Shown: positions 19,864-27,918 of the stretch, piece by piece
Numbering within the stretch: position 1 is the stretch's first letter
Layout: each line of letters opens with the position of its first letter
NCBI GenBank assembly: GCA_945939115.1
Contig: CAMEVC010000003.1
Coordinates: forward strand, 124,001 to 188,000
Direction of reading: 5' to 3'
Source: an uncultured Eubacterium sp.
GTDB lineage: Bacteria > Bacillota > Clostridia > Lachnospirales > Lachnospiraceae
DNA length: 64,000 nucleotides
Notes under the pieces: model-generated
What the model was told of the DNA's origin: nothing
Database searches by the model: none
Seen by the model: only the letters and a program-made list of their open reading frames with translations
Made by a program: the position numbers and the translations under genes

Positions 19864-20628
19864 CTACAATGTGCTTCCAAAATCAGTTACTAATGCCTGA
19901 CCTGTAATTGCGCGTGACTCATCTGATGAGAGGAATAACAAGATATTGGCAACATCATCCGGCATACATGGCTGAACTCTAAGGTCGCTGTGCTTTCCCA
20001 TCTGTCCAAACATATCAGCATCCATATTTGCAGGATTCATTCCTGCAACCATAGGAGTGACAATAGTTCCCGGACACACTGCATTACAGCGGATTCCTGT
20101 ACCTGCGAATCTAAGTGCTGTGTGGCGTGTAACACCGATTACGGCAGCCTTAGAGGCAACATAAGCAGCACCTCCGCATCCCATAACTCCCGCTACTGAT
20201 GCCACATTGACAATAGAACCCTTTCCTGTCTTCTCCATCTCAGAAGTTGCGGCACGCATGCAATACATAGTTCCCTTAGTATTAATATCAATTATTCTGT
20301 TGATATCTTCATCTGTACAGCGGTCAATTGGCTTTAATCCCTCTTCGAGTACACCAGCACAGTTAATCAGCACATCAACCTTACCGTATGCCTTGACAGC
20401 CTCTGCAATAAGATTATCTGCATCTCCTTCCTTAGAAATATCAGAGACAACCGGAAGAACCTCTCCTCCTGCTTCACGAATCTTTCCCGCCACTTCCTCA
20501 AGCTGTGGCTGACGGCGTGCAGAAATAACAACCTTAGCGCCCTCCTTTGCAAAAAGAATAGCTGTGGCAGCTCCTACTCCTGAGTTACCTCCTGTGATAA
20601 TTGCAACCTTGTCCTGTAAACGTCCCAT
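19864..20628 (-). CDS. SDR family NAD(P)-dependent oxidoreductase
   Basis: TGGNSGVG cofactor motif, NCAG, YVASKAA active-site motif. Confidence 0.92.
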   Translation of the reverse strand: MGRLQDKVAIITGGNSGVGAATAILFAKEGAKVVISARRQPQLEEVAGKIREAGGEVLPVVSDISKEGDADNLIAEAVKAYGKVDVLINCAGVLEEGLKPIDRCTDEDINRIIDINTKGTMYCMRAATSEMEKTGKGSIVNVASVAGVMGCGGAAYVASKAAVIGVTRHTALRFAGTGIRCNAVCPGTIVTPMVAGMNPANMDADMFGQMGKHSDLRVQPCMPDDVANILLFLSSDESRAITGQALVTDFGSTL

Positions 20629-20838
20629 AATTAAAAAACCTCCTTGAATTGAATATTGAATAACTAATTAAAATAACCATCTGTTGATAGTTAAAATATT
20701 AACATAATTATACAATATATATCTTTACATGTCAAAACAAAGCAAGGGTTATTATTTTACGACAAAATCCCATTAAAAACTCTTCTTTATGTTTATATTA
20801 TAAATGGGTTGAACAACTATCCAACCCATTTATTGTTT

Positions 20839-21258
20839 CTATATTCTTCTTTCTAATTTCAGCGTACTCATTAACGCTTCCTGCAAAATTCTTGATACGT
20901 TAACACCAGCTTGATCCGCTTCATAATTTAACCAGCTTGGCAAAGCTACATTTCTTCTAACTGTTCTGGTGTCAATTTTCTTCCTATATTCTGCTGAATC
21001 AATATCCACAAAAGAAATAAATGTATCTCCTTCATCTGCAAAAGTTCCATTATTAGCATTCAGCTCACTAATATTAGAAGGATTTGGAATATTTTCTTTT
21101 GCGTCTTCCAATGAAACACATTTTAGTTCAATCGCATCTCTTGCCATATTAATAGCATCATTCATGTCTTTTCCTTCTGTCAAAATATCTAAATCAGGAA
21201 CTTCGACTAACACATTATTATTTGTTTTTGTAAAAAAAACTGGATAAACATTTTTCAT
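20839..21258 (-). CDS. hicB: HicB-type antitoxin
   Basis: MKNVYPVFFTKTNNNVLVEVPDL partial RNase H-like fold and C-terminal RHH-like NVALPSWLNYEADQAGVNVSRILQEAL; downstream of hicA. Confidence 0.85.
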   Translation of the reverse strand: MKNVYPVFFTKTNNNVLVEVPDLDILTEGKDMNDAINMARDAIELKCVSLEDAKENIPNPSNISELNANNGTFADEGDTFISFVDIDSAEYRKKIDTRTVRRNVALPSWLNYEADQAGVNVSRILQEALMSTLKLERRI

Positions 21259-21317
21259 TCAATCTTCCTCCATTTTAATCTATATATCTATTTGGGTTGG
21301 GAAAAGAAATAATGGTC

Positions 21318-21491
21318 TTATAACAACCCATTTCTCTTTAAAATTGCCTTTGCTAATCGTTCATCAATTTCTTTGTGTCTTGGAATGGTTTCTTTTATGT
21401 TTCCTTTCTCATATATATCATGGCTGCCGCCATGTCTTTCAAAAACAAATCCACCATTTTCAAGTTTCTTTATCAAATCTGTTCTTTTCAC
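21318..21491 (-). CDS. hicA: HicA-type toxin (mRNA interferase), GTG start; not in the supplied ORF track
   Basis: Hand translation: VKRTDLIKKLENGGFVFERHGGSHDIYEKGNIKETIPRHKEIDERLAKAILKRNGLL, with the GGSH motif; aaggagg upstream. Confidence 0.88.
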   Translation of the reverse strand: MKRTDLIKKLENGGFVFERHGGSHDIYEKGNIKETIPRHKEIDERLAKAILKRNGLL

Positions 21492-21519
21492 TAACCATTA
21501 TACCTCCTTACGCTTCATA

Positions 21520-21570
21520 TTATACACAATAATTGTGTAAAGTCAATGATTTTATACACAATTATTACAC
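21520..21570. promoter_or_regulatory. Probable hicAB operator
   Basis: Two near-palindromic sites: tatacacaataattgtgta and tatacacaattattacaca. Confidence 0.6.
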
Positions 21571-21954
21571 ATTATTATCATCTTCCTCAAGGTTTTTGCA
21601 ATACAGATACTTATGTGTAGCAAACAGGCCGGCAATCGCGGCAACACCAGCCAGAGCTTCAAATCCTGATACATGTCCAACTATCATCTGTCTTGATATT
21701 GCAAAAAGAAGAACCTCAATAACAGTTCCTGGAGTGTGTGTACACAACATTTTAACAAACTCTACTCCTATCGCAAGATTCATTGCCTGCTCAAGATAGT
21801 ACTCCAGAGTGTTATTATCAAAACCTATTCCACATACACTCTCCACAACAAACTTAATGGCAAGAAATATAATTACAATAAGTAAAAATGCAGATAAGGC
21901 AATCTCAACATAAGACGCTATATTCTGCATAATTTTTCTTAATTTCATCTTCAT
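21565..21954 (-). CDS. PsiE-like small membrane protein
   Basis: Four TM-like segments; overall PsiE-type layout; weak motif evidence. Confidence 0.45.
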   Translation of the reverse strand: MKMKLRKIMQNIASYVEIALSAFLLIVIIFLAIKFVVESVCGIGFDNNTLEYYLEQAMNLAIGVEFVKMLCTHTPGTVIEVLLFAISRQMIVGHVSGFEALAGVAAIAGLFATHKYLYCKNLEEDDNNV

Positions 21955-22228
21955 ATTACAAAATTATCCTTTCTCTCAACCGACAGTTTTCTATTAAGTA
22001 CCAATATTATATCTTAAGCCCCCAAAATGCGCAATTACATTATATTTCCATATTAATTCAAATCCATTATTTTTCGACAGCATTATGCATAAATTAAATT
22101 GACTATCATGTCATAATTTGTTAGAATTATCCAAGTTAGTGTTTTCGCAATAGATGGTGAATGACGCCACATTTTCCATCTACTTACCACACGTAACGGA
22201 CATAAAATCTAACATTGAGGAGAAAAAA

Positions 22229-24406
22229 ATGGAAGCTTTATTAATTTTAGTCATTGTTGCAGCTTTACTTGCACTTGGCTACGCAGCATTTAACTTCATC
22301 GGCGTTAAGAAGCTTGATGAAGGAACTGATCGTATGTCAGAAATCGCAGCCGCTATCAGAGTGGGTGCTAATGCATTTATCACATACGAGTATAAGATTA
22401 TTGCAGTTGTTGTTGTTATTATTGCAGTAATATTTGCAGCTATATTCTCAGTTCAGTATGGAGGATTTAGCTGGGAGCCTTCTGTATGTTTCATGATTGG
22501 AGTAATCATGAGTGCATCTGCAGGCTGGGTAGGTATGAAGATTGCTACTTACGCTAATGTAAGAGTTTCAAATACAGCCCGCAACACTAAGAACATCGGT
22601 TCAACATTAAAAGTCGCATTAAAGGGTGGTTCAGTAATGGGTCTGTGCGTTGGCGGTTTCGCACTTCTCGGTCTGTTCCTTGTCTACATCATATTTGGAT
22701 TTGGTCTTAATATGCTTGACATCGAGCAGCTCCGTGGCGCTCATGTATTTACACAGTGCCTTTCATGCTATGCTTTAGGTTGTTCAATCGTTGCTATGTT
22801 TAACCGTGTAGGCGGTGGTATCTATACTAAGGCAGCCGATATGGGTGCTGACCTTGTTGGTAAGACAGAGGCTCACATCCCTGAGGATGACCCTCGTAAC
22901 CCTGCTACAATCGCAGATAATGTTGGTGATAATGTAGGTGATGTTGCCGGTCTTGGTTCTGACCTTCTTGAATCTTTCGTTGGAGCCATTTCTTCAGCTA
23001 TAATCCTTGCAGTAAGCCTTTACCTTTCAAATGTAGCTAATGACCTTACAGTATCTGATGTAATGCTTTCAAAGATGATGTACTTCCCACTTGTATTTGC
23101 TGCAATTGGACTTATCGCATCAATTCTTGGTATTGCATATGTTCTCTTAAAGAAGGGTTCAGATAACCCACACAGAGACCTTAATATCTCTACATGGAGT
23201 GCTGCAGGTATTACAATCGTAGGTGGTTTTGTTGCTACATATCTGTTATTCAACTGCGAAAGCGCAGATATACTTAAGACAGCAGGATTTAACATTGGTT
23301 TCATCTCACCTTGGATTGCCGCATCACTTGGAGTTATAAGCGGTGTAATCATCGGTGGTATTGCAGAATATTATACAAGTTATGATTATAAGCCAACACA
23401 GACTATTGCACAGGCATCTAAAGAAGGTGCAGCATTGACTATCACACAGGGTCTTGCTGTTGGTATGAAGTCTTGTATGTATCCACTTATTGTATTAGGT
23501 ATAACAACTTATGTATCATATGCAGTAGCCGGTATGTTCGGTATTGCAATGGCAGCCGTAGGTATGCTTTCATTCGTATCTGCAACTGTTTCTGTTGATA
23601 CATATGGTCCAATCTCTGATAATGCCGGCGGTATTGCTGAGATGTCAGAGCTTGAGCCTGAAGTAAGAGAAATCACAGATAAGCTTGACTCAGTTGGTAA
23701 TACAACAGCCGCTATCGGTAAGGGATTTGCCATCGGTTCAGCTTCACTTGCTGCTCTTTCACTTATGGTTAGTTTCCTGTATGCATTCCAGCCAGAGGGA
23801 AGCAGCCTTGACCTTAACTTCACTAACCCGCTTATCCTTGCCGGAGCTTTAGTTGGTGCTGCTCTTCCATACCTGTTCTCAGGTATGCTTATTGAAGCTG
23901 TTGCCAACGCTGCACGTAAGATGGTAGACGAGGTAAGACGCCAGTTCAGAGATATCCCTGGTATCCTTGAAGGAAAGGCAAAGCCAGATTACAAGACATG
24001 TATTGAGATTTCTTCACAGGGCGCATTAAAGGAAATGCGTATGCCTGCTATCATCTCAATTGTATTCCCTGTAGTATCAGGATTCCTTTTCGGACCATAC
24101 TTCGTCGGCGGTGTTCTTATCGGTGCTACACTCTCAGCTATCATGCTTGCTATCTTCACAGGTAATGCAGGTGGTGCTTGGGATAATGGTAAGAAGTACA
24201 TTGAATCCGGAGCTATCGAAGGACAGGGCAAGGGTTCTCCTGCTCACGATGCAGCCGTAGTTGGTGATACTGTTGGTGATCCATTAAAGGATACAGTAGG
24301 ACCATCTCTTGATATCCTTATCAAGATTATGTCAACTGTTTCACTTGTTGCCGCAGTAATGTTCTACAATTACAATCTGCTTTACCTTATCTTCAATATC
24401 AGATAA
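22229..24406 (+). CDS. hppA: Membrane-bound (Na+/H+-translocating) inorganic pyrophosphatase, K+-dependent type
   Basis: DVGADLVGK, EDDPRNPATIADNVGDNVGDVAG, GNTTAAIGKGFAIGSA, GNAGGAWDNGKKYIE; start at ATG 22229 with gaggag RBS. Confidence 0.95.
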   Translation: MEALLILVIVAALLALGYAAFNFIGVKKLDEGTDRMSEIAAAIRVGANAFITYEYKIIAVVVVIIAVIFAAIFSVQYGGFSWEPSVCFMIGVIMSASAGWVGMKIATYANVRVSNTARNTKNIGSTLKVALKGGSVMGLCVGGFALLGLFLVYIIFGFGLNMLDIEQLRGAHVFTQCLSCYALGCSIVAMFNRVGGGIYTKAADMGADLVGKTEAHIPEDDPRNPATIADNVGDNVGDVAGLGSDLLESFVGAISSAIILAVSLYLSNVANDLTVSDVMLSKMMYFPLVFAAIGLIASILGIAYVLLKKGSDNPHRDLNISTWSAAGITIVGGFVATYLLFNCESADILKTAGFNIGFISPWIAASLGVISGVIIGGIAEYYTSYDYKPTQTIAQASKEGAALTITQGLAVGMKSCMYPLIVLGITTYVSYAVAGMFGIAMAAVGMLSFVSATVSVDTYGPISDNAGGIAEMSELEPEVREITDKLDSVGNTTAAIGKGFAIGSASLAALSLMVSFLYAFQPEGSSLDLNFTNPLILAGALVGAALPYLFSGMLIEAVANAARKMVDEVRRQFRDIPGILEGKAKPDYKTCIEISSQGALKEMRMPAIISIVFPVVSGFLFGPYFVGGVLIGATLSAIMLAIFTGNAGGAWDNGKKYIESGAIEGQGKGSPAHDAAVVGDTVGDPLKDTVGPSLDILIKIMSTVSLVAAVMFYNYNLLYLIFNIR

Positions 24407-24430
24407 AATACGTCCCAAGGACGCACATAT

Positions 24431-24468
24431 AAAATGCTGCCAGAACAGTAATGTCTGGCAGCATTTTT
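24431..24468 (+). terminator. Terminator downstream of hppA
   Basis: aaaatgctgccaga...tctggcagcattttt. Confidence 0.9.
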
Positions 24469-24483
24469 GCTTTTAATATTATT

Positions 24484-25275
24484 CTACATTAATTCTTCCC
24501 ATCGCTCTCTTTCAATGCCTGAGCTTGTCACAATACACTCAGGGTCTGGTGCAATAATGTGTCTTACAACCGAAAAAACCTTCGCCGCGTCACACAAAAG
24601 GCACTTCGCATCTCCGAAAGCAACCTCTTTCACAGCTCTGCAGTCAAGCAATGCCTGATTGAGTTTAACAAAATCTTCTGATATATGAGGCTGTCCGGCA
24701 TTAAAATGCTTTCTCATATAGGAATCTCTCATACTTCCGTCCGGCATTACAATCTTAAGATGCATTGGCTTATCTGATAATCTGTGCGGAACATTCAGAA
24801 CTTCCTCCACACTGTGTATGTATGTATTTCTTTCATGTCCGACTCCAACAAGAAGTATCTTACCTCCACACTCTTTAAGTCTGTCGTAACATCCACCGGG
24901 CGTACATGGAGTGTTATTATTCTCCTCCCCCTTTAGATAATCCTCCGCCCCAATCCCTATTCCGGCCATACTGTGAGTTGGATGCAGCGACCTTATAACT
25001 CCAGGTCTATTAAGAAACATATTAGTCAATAACCCCACGCATGAAGGCGTACTCTTCGGATTAAAAACAGGTGCATCTGTGTTAACATTTTTCCATGTAT
25101 GAGTAGGAAGCAGCAAAAGCCCCTGTGCAAAATACTCAATCCACGCATCGAGCACAGTGTCTGCTCCACCCTCTACCTGACCTATGGCTTTCATTGACGA
25201 GTGAATAAGAATCGTTTCTGTTCCGGTTAACCCCATATATGTTAATTGCTCTTTTAGTTGCTGCTTTGTGTACAT
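24484..25275 (-). CDS. AAC(3)-family (aminoglycoside N3-acetyltransferase-like) protein
   Basis: LIHSSMKAIGQVEGGADTVLDAW, PTHTW, RSLHPTHSMAGIG, LLVGVGHERNTYIHSVEE motifs. Confidence 0.9.
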   Translation of the reverse strand: MYTKQQLKEQLTYMGLTGTETILIHSSMKAIGQVEGGADTVLDAWIEYFAQGLLLLPTHTWKNVNTDAPVFNPKSTPSCVGLLTNMFLNRPGVIRSLHPTHSMAGIGIGAEDYLKGEENNNTPCTPGGCYDRLKECGGKILLVGVGHERNTYIHSVEEVLNVPHRLSDKPMHLKIVMPDGSMRDSYMRKHFNAGQPHISEDFVKLNQALLDCRAVKEVAFGDAKCLLCDAAKVFSVVRHIIAPDPECIVTSSGIERERWEELM

Positions 25276-25486
25276 AAAATCCTCTCTTATAAACGCTAAT
25301 ACTAAAACTAATATAAATACTAATATAAATACTAATTACTCATACACAAATTATAACACATTATATATCAGCAATGTAAACATAATTATATGCTTTGCCT
25401 ATTCAAAATGTAGCTTGTCCTTGAAATATTTCTTCAATAATGTAATAATTAGTTATAAAATGAAATTGAAAGGAGCCACATAAATC

Positions 25487-26362
25487 ATGGCCAGACATAG
25501 ACATTTATCACGCAGACAGCGTATTGTAAGAAGAAACCGTATTATTCTTGCATGTACATCCACTATTCTTCTTATTGCAATAATTGTTATAATTTCAATA
25601 GCTGTTCGGGAACGTAATTCAAAATCAACTAATAATAAAGAAACTGAGAATTCAGTCACAAATACTCAGACGAACGAGTCCACTGACAATGTTACAAACA
25701 CAGATAGAGAAAATATTTCTTCCACAGAAGCATCTTCCGAGGAGACAACCGCTGCTTACAAGGTTACTTCCAAGGGATTTAAGATTGAAGAAATTGACGG
25801 TATTACCTATGTGGACGGAGTACTAATCGCCAATAAGACATACTCTCTTCCAGGCACATTTGTTCCGACTGACCCTGACCAGCCAGTCACAGAGGAAAGA
25901 AGTATCAAATGTCTCGACAAAACTCTAATGAGTGCATGGAATACAATGCATAAGGATGCTTCTGCCAAAGGACTCAATCTGTATATTTCAAGCGGATACC
26001 GCTCATATAATTATCAAGTCACAGTTTATAATACTTATGTCAGAACTGACGGTGTAGCCAAAGCTGATACGTATTCTTCAAGGCCGGGGCATTCAGAGCA
26101 TCAGACAGGATTATGCTTCGACCTGAACACAATAGAGGACAGTTTCCAATACACTGATGAAGGCAAATGGGTTAATGACAACTGCTACAAATACGGTTTT
26201 TGTATACGTTTTCCTAAAGGAAAAGACCAGTACACCGGATACCAGTATGAATCATGGCATTTAAGATATGTAGGCGTAGACCTCGCCACTAAGCTTTACA
26301 ACAATGGTGACTGGCTGTCGCTGGAAGAATTTTTTGGAATAACTAGTGAGTACCCGAATTAA
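25487..26362 (+). CDS. D-alanyl-D-alanine carboxypeptidase, VanY/M15B family, membrane anchored
   Basis: SSGYRSYNYQ, SRPGHSEHQTGLCFDLN, ESWHLRYVG zinc-peptidase motifs; N-terminal TM. Confidence 0.92.
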   Translation: MARHRHLSRRQRIVRRNRIILACTSTILLIAIIVIISIAVRERNSKSTNNKETENSVTNTQTNESTDNVTNTDRENISSTEASSEETTAAYKVTSKGFKIEEIDGITYVDGVLIANKTYSLPGTFVPTDPDQPVTEERSIKCLDKTLMSAWNTMHKDASAKGLNLYISSGYRSYNYQVTVYNTYVRTDGVAKADTYSSRPGHSEHQTGLCFDLNTIEDSFQYTDEGKWVNDNCYKYGFCIRFPKGKDQYTGYQYESWHLRYVGVDLATKLYNNGDWLSLEEFFGITSEYPN

Positions 26363-26379
26363 GCGGGTACTCTTTTTTT
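26348..26379 (+). terminator. Terminator at the end of the VanY-like gene
   Basis: gagtacccg-aattaag-cgggtactc-ttttttt. Confidence 0.85.
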
Positions 26380-26901
26380 CTGTATATTTTTCTGTGGTAA
26401 CAACAAATGAAAAATGCGATTAAACAATCCTTTTGTTTCATCGCCCTTCTTAAATGTTTCATTCTTTACAAGCAGAATTAATACACCACTCCAATGATAT
26501 TTGGAGTGCATTCCTTCCTCATAGACTTCTCCAAAAAATTCCTCTGGTGTAAGTTTTACAATTCCAACTCTCGGATCAGCTATAATTATCTGTTTTTTTG
26601 TAATTTTATGGATAACTACATAATGTAATAACTGTTCATCTACGATAACATGAGCAATGCAGGGCAAGGGAAACTCTGAAAAGAATGATTCCTTATTCCC
26701 TTTTACTCCCTTTGCACTAAAACCCAAGTGCTCTGCTGCTTTAATTACACCATATGCATTAGTTCCCTGTTTATCTGTTCCTGCAACTTCACGAATCTGG
26801 GTAATACCTATCTTGTAACCATTCTGTTTACAAATGGTCGCAAGACATGCGACACCACAATCAGTAATGTCGTGCTGTTTTATACAATAATATCTCATCA
26901 T
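26359..26901 (-). CDS. C39 bacteriocin-processing peptidase domain, truncated before the ABC exporter region
   Basis: HDITDCGVACLATICK (Cys), LLHYVVIH (His), ADPR (Asp) intact; KGLFNRIFHLLLPQKN is where the TM domain would begin, then stop. Confidence 0.85.
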   Translation of the reverse strand: MMRYYCIKQHDITDCGVACLATICKQNGYKIGITQIREVAGTDKQGTNAYGVIKAAEHLGFSAKGVKGNKESFFSEFPLPCIAHVIVDEQLLHYVVIHKITKKQIIIADPRVGIVKLTPEEFFGEVYEEGMHSKYHWSGVLILLVKNETFKKGDETKGLFNRIFHLLLPQKNIQKKRVPA

Positions 26902-26932
26902 TTCCTCTATTTTCTATTTTTATAACAACGCA

Positions 26933-27250
26933 TCATCCTATTACTAACATTAGCAAAGCCATAAAAATACTCAACACTAAATTTACAATAACAAATATAC
27001 TAGTGTATTTCTCTTGGTATCGTTTTAAATCACTAATTTTCTCTTTCTCTCGATCAGTCATTCTCCATGTTGCTGGAAATAACGCTGCAATTGAAAAAAT
27101 TATAAATAATAAAATTGCAACAAAGGACAAAGTAATTACTACACCCATATCTCCATCACAAAAAAGTCCTTTATATATACTAGATGCCAGAACCAATACA
27201 AAACATACAATTTCTAAGCATTTTTGCCAAATATTAAACTTGCCTTCCAT
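26933..27250 (-). CDS. Small membrane protein
   Basis: Start MEGKFNIW with gaggtgataaaa upstream; three hydrophobic segments. Confidence 0.5.
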   Translation of the reverse strand: MEGKFNIWQKCLEIVCFVLVLASSIYKGLFCDGDMGVVITLSFVAILLFIIFSIAALFPATWRMTDREKEKISDLKRYQEKYTSIFVIVNLVLSIFMALLMLVIG

Positions 27251-27344
27251 TTTTATCACCTCTTTTTTTCTAGTGTACCACATAAATATTACTAACACCA
27301 TATCATTTTTATTAATAATTTAGTCTATCCTACCTATTTGAACC

Positions 27345-27437
27345 TTATAAAGTACAAAAATAATATAAATAATAATCTTGTATCTCTTTTTCATACTCCA
27401 TTAGCCTTTCTTCTGCTTGTACCTTTTCGAAATACAT
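27345..27437 (-). CDS. Possible 30-aa peptide ORF
   Basis: ataaggaggaaaagttg-ATG; MYFEKVQAEERLMEYEKEIQDYYLYYFCTL. Short and of unknown function. Confidence 0.2.
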   Translation of the reverse strand: MYFEKVQAEERLMEYEKEIQDYYLYYFCTL

Positions 27438-27588
27438 CAACTTTTCCTCCTTATAGACACTACTTTTCTGCAAGTAATGTATCTTTTCCCCCACTATTAC
27501 ACAACTATCCACCCCTAACCAAACTTATAGGCTTAGAGAATTTCGTATGAGGAATCTGCTTTAAGAAGCATGAAGAGGAGTAATAGCT

Positions 27589-27801
27589 ATGGGATTTAAA
27601 CCCCGAATACATGAATTTAGAAAAGAAATGAACCTGCAACAATCAGATCTTGCTGAAATGGTAGGGGTCAGACAGGAAACCATTGAAAAGCTTGAAAACG
27701 GAAAATACAACCCGTCATTAAAACTTGCCATGGATATTGCAAAAGTATTTGGAAAAACTGTTGAGGAAGTATTTATATTTGATGATTCGGAAGAACAATA
27801 A
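27589..27801 (+). CDS. XRE-family helix-turn-helix regulator
   Basis: FRKEMNLQQSDLAEMVGVRQETIEKLENGKYNPSLKLAMDIAKVFGKTVEEVF. Confidence 0.93.
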   Translation: MGFKPRIHEFRKEMNLQQSDLAEMVGVRQETIEKLENGKYNPSLKLAMDIAKVFGKTVEEVFIFDDSEEQ

Positions 27802-27918
27802 TTAGAAGGAAAAACATCTAATTCCTTATACATACAATAATATTATTTAATTTCTAATTTGAAAATGGGCATGGATTCTGTTCCATGCCCATTTTTTCTA
27901 TGTCAATTCTTATTCATA

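Noticed and set aside
23020-24231. Antisense ORFs inside hppA (minus strand)
   Set aside because: Shadow ORFs opposite a highly conserved gene; no independent evidence.
24484-25275. Mobile resistance gene (AAC(3))
   Set aside because: AAC(3)-fold proteins are common chromosomal genes in Firmicutes; no integrase, IS or flanking repeats seen, so acquired resistance is not supported.
25268-25483. 71-aa ORF rich in NTN/NIN repeats
   Set aside because: It arises from a short AT-rich tandem repeat (taatataaatac x2 at 25309-25332) in an intergenic region; no RBS or family support.
27338-27550. 70-aa plus-strand ORF before the XRE gene
   Set aside because: No RBS, low-complexity start, no family; the opposite-strand 30-aa ORF has better translation signals.
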